A stretch of DNA of 16,380 nt from Planctomycetaceae bacterium (GTDB lineage: Bacteria; Planctomycetota; Planctomycetia; Pirellulales; Thermoguttaceae): contig JAITKS010000174.1 in the NCBI GenBank assembly GCA_031278315.1, positions 1 through 16,380 of the forward strand. The letters are read 5' to 3'. The translations under genes were made by a program, and so were the position numbers. Every line of letters begins with the position of its first letter. Positions within the stretch are counted from its first letter, which is position 1. A model generated the notes under the pieces. The model saw only the letters and a list, made by a program, of their open reading frames with translations, did no database searches and was not told the origin of the DNA. Positions 1 through 6,999 of the stretch are shown here, piece by piece.

Positions 1-54
1 ATAGAAGAAGAAACCGATGTCTGGGCGTTTATTTTAGATCAATTAGAAAATTAA
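1..54 (+). CDS. C-terminal end of an unidentified protein (partial)
   Basis: The first frame is open from the window edge and reads 17 residues, IEEETDVWAFILDQLEN, before a TAA stop. The acidic, mixed composition looks like a genuine protein tail and not random AT-rich sequence. The piece is too short to assign to a family, and the start lies outside the window. Confidence 0.5.
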   Translation: MEEETDVWAFILDQLEN

Positions 55-100
55 AAATAAGGTAATTTATTCAGGGGAATATTTGTTTTATTAACCACAG

Positions 101-157
101 AGAAATCAGAGAAATCAGAGAAATCAGATTTTGTAATTTTAGATTTTGTAATTTTAG
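101..157. repeat. Two adjacent short tandem repeats (9 bp x3, 15 bp x2)
   Basis: AGAAATCAG occurs three times without interruption at 101-109, 110-118 and 119-127. It is followed directly by ATTTTGTAATTTTAG twice, at 128-142 and 143-157. All copies are perfect. The preceding bases CCACAG resemble an intergenic repeat type that I recall from other bacterial genomes, but this is only recollection. Confidence 0.85.
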
Positions 158-193
158 ATTTTAAATTTAAGTGAATTACTAAAAAATATTTTA

Positions 194-275
194 GTCGGGA
201 ACGCAGGCGTCCCGCCTGCATCTTTTTTGTACAAAAAAAGCCTAAAGATGCGGTCGAGACAACCGCGATCCCGGC
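194..275. repeat. GC-rich palindromic element with nested hairpins (copy A)
   Basis: This is an island of high G+C in an AT-rich gap. An outer stem pairs 194-200 (GTCGGGA) with 269-275 (TCCCGGC), with one G-U pair. Inside are a 7-bp hairpin (203-209 with 213-219, loop TCC), a central stem (220-225 with 244-249) around the perfect palindrome TTTTTTGTACAAAAAA at 223-238, and a 5-bp hairpin (250-254 with 262-266). The whole folds as a closed multi-arm structure, as expected of a REP- or MITE-like non-coding element. There is no open frame inside. A diverged second copy appears at 9044-9160 in the opposite orientation. Confidence 0.75.
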
Positions 276-472
276 AACAATAAATTATTTTACTGATATA
301 CCTTTCTTACTTTACAATTTGTCTTGACGTGTATTTTATGAATTGTTGTTATTATTTGCGAGTTGTTTTTAATTCGTCAACAACAATTTAATTATGAGTT
401 ATCATCTCACCGAAAAATTCCGCATCTCAAAACAAATTACCGAATTTTAAAGTAGAAAGAGTATAGACTCAC

Positions 473-502
473 AATAAAGACACAATGCTTTGTGTCTTTA
501 TT
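473..502. other. Perfect 13-bp stem-loop
   Basis: AATAAAGACACAA (473-485) is the exact reverse complement of 490-502, with the four-base loop TGCT. Flanking CTC (468-470) and GAG (503-505) could extend the stem past a two-base bulge. Downstream is TCTAGTTTTT, a weak T-run, so it may end a transcript entering from the left. It could equally be a dispersed palindromic repeat. Confidence 0.6.
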
Positions 503-799
503 GAGATGATTATCTAGTTTTTAACATGCCGGAAATATTTCACGGAAATATTTCACTGATATATTACAAAAAAATCGGGGAAAATTCTGTTGAAATATTT
601 ATCAAAATTATGGATTTCTCTATTGTCTGAAAATTGGAATATTTGTATTCTTCGCAAAATTTGATGTGTATATTTATTCGGTTTTGTTGGAATATACTTC
701 TCAAACTTGAAATTTCAATTATTTGATTTATTCGGTTCTCGAAATATTTACGTTAAACTTAAAGTTTAATTAGATCAGATTCACAAAATATAAAAAACG

Positions 800-2494
800 A
801 TGTACAAATTACTTATTTGTTGGCGTTATTTGCTTACTCGGCATTTTGCGCTTTTTTCGATGGTTGCAGTGATGCTTGGTGTCGCAACAATGATAATAGT
901 CAATGCGGTTATGCTCGGATTCGCAACAGAAATGAAAAACCGGATACACGGTATCTTGTCTGACATAAATTTTGAATCAATCGACTTGCAAGGTTTTCCC
1001 GATGCCGACACTTACATGGCAGCAATTAACTCTACCGCCGGTGAAATGATAGAATCAATGACCCCAACAATTTTCACACCGGCTATGCTAACTTTCAGAC
1101 CCGGAATCGACGCCTCCACAATAAGCAGACAAGTTCAATTGATCGGTATTGACGAAGTTAATCATGGTAAAGTAAGTGCAATTCTCGAATATTTACAACA
1201 TCCTGAAAATAGAATCAGTTTGAGTTTCAATCTTCGTCAATCAGGCTACGACACCTACGGAACCGGACGAGAAAAAAACGGAACTTACAGAGAAGAAATG
1301 AAATACGCCGGATGGGAATACAGAAAATTTCGTGTCGCCGCACAAGCAAAAATGCAAAAAGAATACGAAGAAGATCAACAAAGATTAAAAATTGAACGTG
1401 ACAAAATTCTAAAAACAAATAACATCAGTCAAATCGGCGAGACAACAAATAATCCAGCCGAAAACAATCCAGCCGAATCAACAAATTCATCTCAATCGAA
1501 TTCATCTCACCCTGAGCCGATTGATCCGTTTTCACAAGTCAAAGCAATTGAGACAAATGAAATTTATCTGACCAACGCTGAAAAAACAAAAATATTCGAC
1601 GCCGGAAACGAACAACATACCGGCGTAATTGTTGGAATAGGTCTTAGCGCTTACGGACGAGTTGAAAAAATTAATCCTGAAACAAATAAGAAAGAAGTTC
1701 ACGACAAATTACTATTAATTCCGGGCGACGATATTACGTTATCATTTCCAACCGCAACTTTACCGATAAAATTTCAAAGCGATAATTTTACTGTTGTCGA
1801 TTTGTACGAAAGTAAAATGGTAGAATATGATTCGCAACTCGTATTTGTGCCGATAAAAAAATTGCAACAGTTACGAGGAATGTTCGATTCCGTTTCAGGT
1901 AAACCGATGGTATCGCAACTTTTAATCAAAGCGAAACCCGGCGTCGATCTAGACGTTTTACGAGACCGAATAAGTGATAGATTCTCAAAACATCTATTTG
2001 TAGTGAGTACATGGCAAGACAAACAAGAATCTTTAATCGCAGCTGTATTCAATGAATTAGCAATGTTGAACGTATTATTGTTTGTAATTTTTGTCGCCGC
2101 AGGATTCGGAATTTTTTCTATTTTTAGCATGATCGTTATTGAAAAAACCAAAGACATCGGAATCTTAAAATCATTAGGTGCGAGCAAATACGGCATTATG
2201 CAAATTTTTATTTTTTATAGTTTATTGTTAGGTGTAGGCGGTTCGTTCTTCGGGTTGATTTTGGGATTAACATTTGTCCGGTACATTAAAGAAATCGCAA
2301 CAATGTTGTCGTATATTTTGCGAAATGAAGTATTCAATCCGAAAATTTACTACTTTTATGAAATTCCAACTATTGTTGACCGGACAACCGTTATAGGAAT
2401 TATTTGCGGTGCAATAATTATTGCTGTACTCGCAGGAATTATTCCAGCATTACAAGCTGCACGGCAACAACCTGTCGACGCTTTGAGAAGTTAA
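800..2494 (+). CDS. ABC transporter permease, LolC/LolE- or MacB-like (FtsX family)
   Basis: Inner-membrane permease of an ABC system that probably handles lipoproteins or another envelope substrate, working with the ATPase encoded 41 bases downstream. The 564-residue protein has the family layout: one N-terminal membrane helix (about residues 17-43), a large extracytoplasmic domain (about 44-415), then three C-terminal helices (about 421-447, 464-492, 531-553). The segment EKTKDIGILKSLGAS (448-462) is the coupling-helix motif of FtsX-domain permeases, and the end RQQPVDALRS is also typical. Residues about 180-245 are an odd insert: a charged Lys/Glu/Gln stretch followed by Asn/Ser/Pro-rich sequence with the repeated NNPAE (217-226). 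That part lies in the extracytoplasmic domain and is probably disordered. No Shine-Dalgarno sequence precedes the ATG, but the first helix follows at the usual distance. The exact substrate cannot be read from the sequence. Confidence 0.88.
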   Translation: MYKLLICWRYLLTRHFALFSMVAVMLGVATMIIVNAVMLGFATEMKNRIHGILSDINFESIDLQGFPDADTYMAAINSTAGEMIESMTPTIFTPAMLTFRPGIDASTISRQVQLIGIDEVNHGKVSAILEYLQHPENRISLSFNLRQSGYDTYGTGREKNGTYREEMKYAGWEYRKFRVAAQAKMQKEYEEDQQRLKIERDKILKTNNISQIGETTNNPAENNPAESTNSSQSNSSHPEPIDPFSQVKAIETNEIYLTNAEKTKIFDAGNEQHTGVIVGIGLSAYGRVEKINPETNKKEVHDKLLLIPGDDITLSFPTATLPIKFQSDNFTVVDLYESKMVEYDSQLVFVPIKKLQQLRGMFDSVSGKPMVSQLLIKAKPGVDLDVLRDRISDRFSKHLFVVSTWQDKQESLIAAVFNELAMLNVLLFVIFVAAGFGIFSIFSMIVIEKTKDIGILKSLGASKYGIMQIFIFYSLLLGVGGSFFGLILGLTFVRYIKEIATMLSYILRNEVFNPKIYYFYEIPTIVDRTTVIGIICGAIIIAVLAGIIPALQAARQQPVDALRS

Positions 2495-2535
2495 ATTAAG
2501 CAACATTTTAAGATTTAATCATAACGCAATCAGAA

Positions 2536-4374
2536 ATGATTATTGAGAAAAAAGAATCAATGATTACGGTTGATAAAAAATTGAATACATTGTTACGAAA
2601 TGTTGATTTTAACAAAATTGACAGTTCGACGGTTATTTCTGTAAACGAATTAGTCGAAGAAGTAAGTTCGGCAATGAATTTTTTCGATGACGAAAATTTG
2701 ACAACTATTGAAAAAAACAATAATGCGATTTTAATAAACTCCTCACAAATTGAGAATAAAAAAATTGAATCTGAAAATAACGTTATAAATTCTGATCGCC
2801 GAAAGAATAATGACTCGTGTAAAATTCAAAGAGTTTTAACAAAATTACACAATTTCAGAAAACGATTAATCAACGGCAATGACATAAGTCAGAATAATAA
2901 TGTTTCTACAATTTCAATAAATCAAAATAAAGATCAAGAACAAGAACAAGATCAAAATAAAGATCAAGATCAAAATAAAAATCCAAACTTACATTTAGCT
3001 AATATTCATATTTGTGATAGTTTTGATAAGAAGTCTGAAATTGAATCGGACAAAGATTTGACAGAGGGCAATCTTTTTCGTAACAAAAATTGGCGTTTTG
3101 AACAGAGACCGCCGGAGGAGCAATTGTTAAAATTTTCAGCCGGCGAAGTTCCAACATTCGAGTTTGTATGTAAAACAAAATTCGGAAATGACAAATCAAC
3201 AGAATTTTGTTATTCAGATAATAAATTAAAAAATAACTATTCGGAAAATCAAAATCAAACAGATAATTCCGGCAACTTAATATCAAATGATTCTATGTTG
3301 AATACAGATAATTCAGACATATTAAAAAATGAATCCAATAATACAGCAATAAATCTTGAAACGAAAATTATGAACTTGAACATTATGAAAGATAAAATAT
3401 CAGACGGCAATAAACAAAATTACATCTCAAATTATTCTTCAGCTGTTGCGCAAGAACTCGAACAAAATACAGCGAAAATTACAGAGAAAAATACAGAGAG
3501 AATTAATGTAACGGAAAATATAGAAAACAACAAACCGTTCATCTTTTCGGTATTCAAAGATGAAGAATCATTGGCGGATGATGATAAAACATTTGATACG
3601 AATCTCGAAAAAACAGTTGATCAAAATTTAGATCAAAATTTAGATAAAGTTATTGATAAAGATATTGATCTTAATATTTCATCTAGCAGTAAGTTGCTTA
3701 TAACTATGGGTTTGAAAAAAAGTTATTACAAGAGTAAGTTAAAAATACCGGTTCTTAATGGTGTTAATTTTACAGCGTACAGCGGCGAATTTGTTTCGAT
3801 AACGGGGCAGAGCGGTTCGGGTAAAAGTACACTTTTACATTTACTAGGTACGCTTGATAAACCTGAAGCCGGTGAAATTATTTTTGAAGGTAAACGGATA
3901 GATAATTTATCTGTATCGATTCGAGACAAATTACGGAACAGGTGTATAGGTTTTATTTTTCAATTTTATAATCTTTTGCCGGAGTTTACGGCTCTTGAGA
4001 ATGTGTTATCGCCGCTGATGATTCGTGACGGCGTGTTGAGATATTTTATAAATCGTCGAAATTATATTGAACGAGCGAAAGAACTTTTGAATCGAGTAGG
4101 TTTATTGCACAGACTAAAACATCGTCCCAATGAGCTTTCGGGCGGTGAAATTCAGCGTGTAGCAATTGCGAGATCGTTAATTATCGAGCCGAAATTATTA
4201 CTAGCCGACGAACCGACTGGAAACTTAGATTCAGCATCGGCGAAAGATGTTATTCGTATTTTAAGAGAATTAAACAAAGAATGTAATCTAACAATTGTAA
4301 TGGTAACGCACGATAACAGTGTAGCTTCAATCGCAGATAGAATAGTAAAAATGTCAGACGGCGTAATAAATTAA
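2536..4374 (+). CDS. LolD-like ABC transporter ATPase with a 386-residue low-complexity N-terminal extension
   Basis: Cytoplasmic ATPase partner of the upstream permease. Residues about 387-612 form a complete LolD/MacB-type nucleotide-binding domain: Walker A GQSGSGKST (424-432), Q-loop Q476, signature LSGGE (534-538), Walker B LLLADEP (554-560, with D558 and E559) and switch histidine H592. LolD proteins are normally about 220-240 residues, so this one has an extra N-terminal 386 residues. They are rich in Asn, Asp, Lys, Ser, Glu and Gln, with DQ/NK repeats near 130-150 and 355-375, and look disordered. One stretch (about 177-215, containing RPPEEQLLKF and EVPTFEFV) is more ordered-looking. 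A Met at residue 391 (base 3706) would give a normal-sized 222-residue LolD, so translation from there is a real alternative. A frame open for nearly 390 codons in such AT-rich DNA argues that the extension is coding. It forms an operon with the permease. Confidence 0.88.
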   Translation: MIIEKKESMITVDKKLNTLLRNVDFNKIDSSTVISVNELVEEVSSAMNFFDDENLTTIEKNNNAILINSSQIENKKIESENNVINSDRRKNNDSCKIQRVLTKLHNFRKRLINGNDISQNNNVSTISINQNKDQEQEQDQNKDQDQNKNPNLHLANIHICDSFDKKSEIESDKDLTEGNLFRNKNWRFEQRPPEEQLLKFSAGEVPTFEFVCKTKFGNDKSTEFCYSDNKLKNNYSENQNQTDNSGNLISNDSMLNTDNSDILKNESNNTAINLETKIMNLNIMKDKISDGNKQNYISNYSSAVAQELEQNTAKITEKNTERINVTENIENNKPFIFSVFKDEESLADDDKTFDTNLEKTVDQNLDQNLDKVIDKDIDLNISSSSKLLITMGLKKSYYKSKLKIPVLNGVNFTAYSGEFVSITGQSGSGKSTLLHLLGTLDKPEAGEIIFEGKRIDNLSVSIRDKLRNRCIGFIFQFYNLLPEFTALENVLSPLMIRDGVLRYFINRRNYIERAKELLNRVGLLHRLKHRPNELSGGEIQRVAIARSLIIEPKLLLADEPTGNLDSASAKDVIRILRELNKECNLTIVMVTHDNSVASIADRIVKMSDGVIN

Positions 4375-4652
4375 AAATAATATTTCTGAAAAAATTTTTT
4401 TGAATATATCGTTTAGGATAATTTATTTTTTGGGCAAATTTGGTAATATTTTGTAATTATTCGGTAGAGTGAATTTTTTATCAAGAATTTTTTGTAATAT
4501 ATCAATGAGATAATTTAATTGTAATTACTTAAAATTTTTGGTTGGATAATCTGATTAATTATTGGAATTATCCTTTATGATTTTTGCATCATTGTTGATA
4601 TTGTGAGTGTTAAATTACAAATTATTATTAGTATCTGGTATTTTGTATTTCT

Positions 4653-5651
4653 ATGAAAGATAACAAATATTTTCATCCTGAAACGTTGAAGCGGATTTCG
4701 CGTCTTGATTTACGAGCGCGTCATGTTGTGGACGGTTTTTTAAGCGGGATGCACAAGTCGCGTCATTTTGGCAATTCTGTTGAGTTTAGGCAGCATCGTC
4801 AGTATGCAGCTGGTGATGATTTACGCAGTGTTGACTGGAAAATTTGGGCGAAACAGGACAAGCTTTATGTCAAGCAGTATGAGGTTGACACGAACATGCG
4901 GGTTACGTTATTGGTTGATGTTTCGCAGAGTATGCGTTTTGGTGACGGTGCGATGAATAAGTATGAATATGCTTGTACTGCGGCTGCATCTTTAGCGTAT
5001 CTTGCAATTAAGCAGCAGGATGCTATAGGTTGTATAACGTTTGACAAGGAGGCAAAAAGTGTTTTACCGTCGAAGATGAAACAATCTCATTTAGCAGCGA
5101 TTTCGGAAGTGATGTTTCGTTCTAATCCGTCGGAGTTAGGATTGAGGTCAGGAGTGTCGGTTGAAGTCAATGGCGGCAAGGTAGAGTTATCGGAATTGTT
5201 AGCGAATATTAAAGGTTCGCAGCCTGATATTGGTGATGCGATGCGTGAAGTTGCGGAGACGATTCGGGCGAACAGTCTTGTTATTATACTTTCGGATTTA
5301 TTGATGCAGCGGGACGGTTTTTTCAAGGGGTTACGATATTTGCGGAGTAGAAATCATGATGTGATGGTATTGCATATTATGGATGATGTAGAAATAGATT
5401 TCACTCTTGGCGGACCGACGAGATTTGAGGGTTTAGAGATTCCTGTACAGATTAGATGTGATCCGCGAATGTTACGAGAAGGTTATATTGCAGCTGTTAA
5501 AGAGTATCTTGATGAGTTGCAGCAAGGATGTTCGAAGTTAATGTGTGATTATTCTCTTTTTCGGACTAGTGTTCCTTTGGATGCGGCGATAGCGGCATAT
5601 TTAAGTCGTCGTAATACATTAGTAAGAAGTCTAACGGCTGTTCGCCGTTAA
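4653..5651 (+). CDS. DUF58 domain protein with vWA-like fold
   Basis: A 332-residue cytoplasmic protein of the DUF58 family. Its members have a von Willebrand A-like fold and usually work with a MoxR AAA+ ATPase. The family marker is near residues 43-77: VEFRQHRQYAAGDDLRSVDW followed by KQYE. A metal-site motif DxSxS follows at D89, S91 and S93 (LLVDVSQSM), and LVIILSDLL further on matches the second acidic strand. The length suits the short soluble form without membrane helices. The usual neighbours (MoxR ATPase upstream, BatA-like membrane proteins downstream) are absent: it sits alone, 278 bases after the transporter ATPase, and is followed by convergent genes. The coding strand looks richer in G and T than the A-rich permease and RimO genes. 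The ATG at 4653 has no Shine-Dalgarno sequence, but the N-terminus matches where the family begins. Confidence 0.88.
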   Translation: MKDNKYFHPETLKRISRLDLRARHVVDGFLSGMHKSRHFGNSVEFRQHRQYAAGDDLRSVDWKIWAKQDKLYVKQYEVDTNMRVTLLVDVSQSMRFGDGAMNKYEYACTAAASLAYLAIKQQDAIGCITFDKEAKSVLPSKMKQSHLAAISEVMFRSNPSELGLRSGVSVEVNGGKVELSELLANIKGSQPDIGDAMREVAETIRANSLVIILSDLLMQRDGFFKGLRYLRSRNHDVMVLHIMDDVEIDFTLGGPTRFEGLEIPVQIRCDPRMLREGYIAAVKEYLDELQQGCSKLMCDYSLFRTSVPLDAAIAAYLSRRNTLVRSLTAVRR

Positions 5652-5678
5652 ACAATTATGTCAATATGAAGTTGACAT
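5632..5678 (+). terminator. Two stem-loops at the end of the DUF58 gene, possible terminator
   Basis: TAACGGC (5632-5638) pairs with GCCGTTA (5644-5650) around a five-base loop. This stem overlaps the last codons and stop of the DUF58 gene. A second 7-bp stem follows: ATGTCAA (5658-5664) with TTGACAT (5672-5678). Neither is followed by a clean T-run, so intrinsic termination is only a guess. Confidence 0.4.
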
Positions 5679-5892
5679 TATCTAGTTAGTTATAAATGAC
5701 TCTATCTAGTTATAAAATCCGTTATAAATCGTTTGAGTTATTTCGTAAAATATTCCTCGCAAAGAAAAAATTGTTTTTTCGTTACAATAAATAAAGTGAA
5801 TTTCTAAAAATCTTACATAAAATTATTGTTGAAATAACTCGGTCGATACGGCTGCGTTTTAGTAAAAATAAATTTTGTAATATTTCACAGAT

Positions 5893-5923
5893 TAGATTAC
5901 AAAAATCTTAAATCTGTAATCTA
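5893..5923 (-). terminator. 9-bp stem-loop at the end of the zinc-ribbon gene
   Basis: TAGATTACA (5893-5901) is the exact reverse complement of 5915-5923, with a 13-base loop. It includes the stop codon of the minus-strand gene. An alternative 7-bp stem (5887-5893 with 5911-5917) would compete with it. There is no T-run on the 3' side in the minus direction, so it could be a terminator of the convergent pair or an RNA 3'-end stabiliser. Confidence 0.35.
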
Positions 5924-6655
5924 CATGCCCGGTAGTAACGGAGACGTATCTTTTACAATCGTTACAGCATTCCATAACCAGCCGATATTGCTAATTCCGC
6001 GTAAAATCAAAACTATAAAAAAGAATATCAAAAAATGTAATATCGAATTGCTAAAATTTATGTCAAGAATCGCATGAGCAAGAAGAATCGCAAATATCGC
6101 AAATACAGAAAAATATACCCAAATGAAAATATAATCCGTACTCATGTAACGTATGAAAATTTCAAATGTAAACCAAACAATCGCATACATTACCGCACAC
6201 GTTCCGGTCGTCTTATACAAATCTACTCCCGTGAGCATAAACAGCTCCTCTCTGTCCCGCAATAGTTGATAGCCGAAAAGAGAAATCGGAAACACTATCA
6301 CACAAAGACCAATTGTACCTAAAATATTCAATATCAAACCACGCGGAACTAGAAGTCCAATTAAAAACGTAAACAAAAGAAATCCTAAAGTTATCAACAC
6401 ATATTTTTTGGTTTCTTTAATGTCGAATCCAAAATCTAATCTGCTTATCGGTTTTAACGTTTGACGTCCTGCAGAATTTTTGCCGCCGGTATTTTTGCCC
6501 TTAGTGTCAATTTCATCCGCTCCATGAATCTTAACTGATGACTTCGGAATGTTAATTATCGTTTTACAATTCGGGCAAGGTCCTTTCATTCCAGCAAATT
6601 GATCGCTAACCTTAAATCGTGTCATACAACCCGGACAAATTACGTTTATTGACAT
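5921..6655 (-). CDS. Zinc-ribbon (CPxC) multi-pass membrane protein
   Basis: A 244-residue protein of unknown function. The N-terminus carries a small zinc ribbon with two Cys pairs (C7/C10 and C27/C30; ICPGCMTRFKVSDQFAGMKG, then PCPNC), of the MJ0042-like type that heads many planctomycete proteins. A polar linker with Gly, Asn and Lys (about 40-70) follows. The rest is hydrophobic, with about five membrane helices near residues 84-102, 107-130, 150-170, 175-197 and 203-219. The ribbon would lie in the cytoplasm, where such domains sense or bind partners. This is inference from the layout; no catalytic motif is visible. It stands alone between convergent DUF58 and the dnaB-side gap. The ATG at 6655 puts the first Cys at residue 7, as is usual for this class, and has no Shine-Dalgarno sequence. 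Confidence 0.85.
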   Translation of the reverse strand: MSINVICPGCMTRFKVSDQFAGMKGPCPNCKTIINIPKSSVKIHGADEIDTKGKNTGGKNSAGRQTLKPISRLDFGFDIKETKKYVLITLGFLLFTFLIGLLVPRGLILNILGTIGLCVIVFPISLFGYQLLRDREELFMLTGVDLYKTTGTCAVMYAIVWFTFEIFIRYMSTDYIFIWVYFSVFAIFAILLAHAILDINFSNSILHFLIFFFIVLILRGISNIGWLWNAVTIVKDTSPLLPGM

Positions 6656-6770
6656 CGCTAATTAAATGTAAAATTTTGATTTGTTTGTTAAATTGATTCC
6701 AGCACAAAACTGAAACTAACATTGATAATGAATAATAATTATTCTTATTTCCTATTCTTAATTAATCTTA

Positions 6771-6788
6771 TTATTCACATTATTCACA
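6771..6788 (+). promoter_or_regulatory. Two directly abutting DnaA-box 9-mers
   Basis: TTATTCACA occurs at 6771-6779 and again at 6780-6788 with no spacer. Both match the bacterial DnaA-box consensus TTATNCACA at every position. AT-rich sequence lies directly upstream. They could be an origin element, a DnaA-titrating site or a regulatory site. In such AT-rich DNA single matches arise by chance, and a tandem pair is less expected. Confidence 0.45.
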
Positions 6789-6904
6789 CAAAAGATTTCC
6801 ATGCCGAAAAAGGAGAATACATAAAGTGTAAATAGTAAATATACATATCGTACTATGAAAATTCAGTGATATAAAGGCTTTCATTAAACAGTCATAGTCA
6901 CACT

Positions 6905-6960
6905 GATAAATAACTTGATAAATAACTGATGAATAACTGATTAGTAACTGATGAATAAGC
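6905..6960 (-). repeat. Five-copy 11-bp direct repeat (iteron-like)
   Basis: Units on the plus strand are GATAAATAACT (6905-6915, 6917-6927), GATGAATAACT (6928-6938), GATTAGTAACT (6939-6949) and GATGAATAAGC (6950-6960). There is one extra base between the first two. Eleven bases is close to one helical turn, so a repeatedly bound protein would sit on one face. Read on the minus strand the core is TTATTCATC or TTATTTATC, a DnaA-box-like 9-mer with two or more mismatches. Confidence 0.7.
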
Positions 6961-6999
6961 AAGCGGCGGCGGATCAAACTGAAATTCAAGTAAAAGCCG

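Larger units (their letters stand above)
55..799. other. Long repeat-rich intergenic region
   Basis: These 745 bases hold no convincing gene. In order they contain two short tandem repeats (101-157), a GC-rich multi-hairpin palindrome (194-275), a possible sigma70-type promoter (TTGACG at 324-329, then TGTTAT at 347-352), a perfect 13-bp stem-loop (473-502), two perfect copies of a 13-mer GGAAATATTTCAC (531-556) and one copy of the dispersed 16-mer ACTGATATATTACAAA (555-570). The last 230 bases before the permease start are plain AT-rich sequence in which I see no clear promoter. Confidence 0.7.
6656..6999. other. Intergenic region downstream of dnaB with origin-like signals
   Basis: This 344-base gap separates the 3' end of dnaB from the start of the zinc-ribbon gene. 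It contains a very AT-rich run (about 6721-6770), two abutting TTATTCACA 9-mers (6771-6788) and a five-copy 11-bp direct repeat (6905-6960). It must also hold the promoter of the zinc-ribbon gene, which I could not place. No credible gene was seen. Confidence 0.6.

Noticed and set aside
55..799. tRNA or other structured RNA gene in the left gap
   Set aside because: No T-loop GTTCRA-type signature or cloverleaf was found. The only strong structures are the palindrome and the stem-loop already listed.
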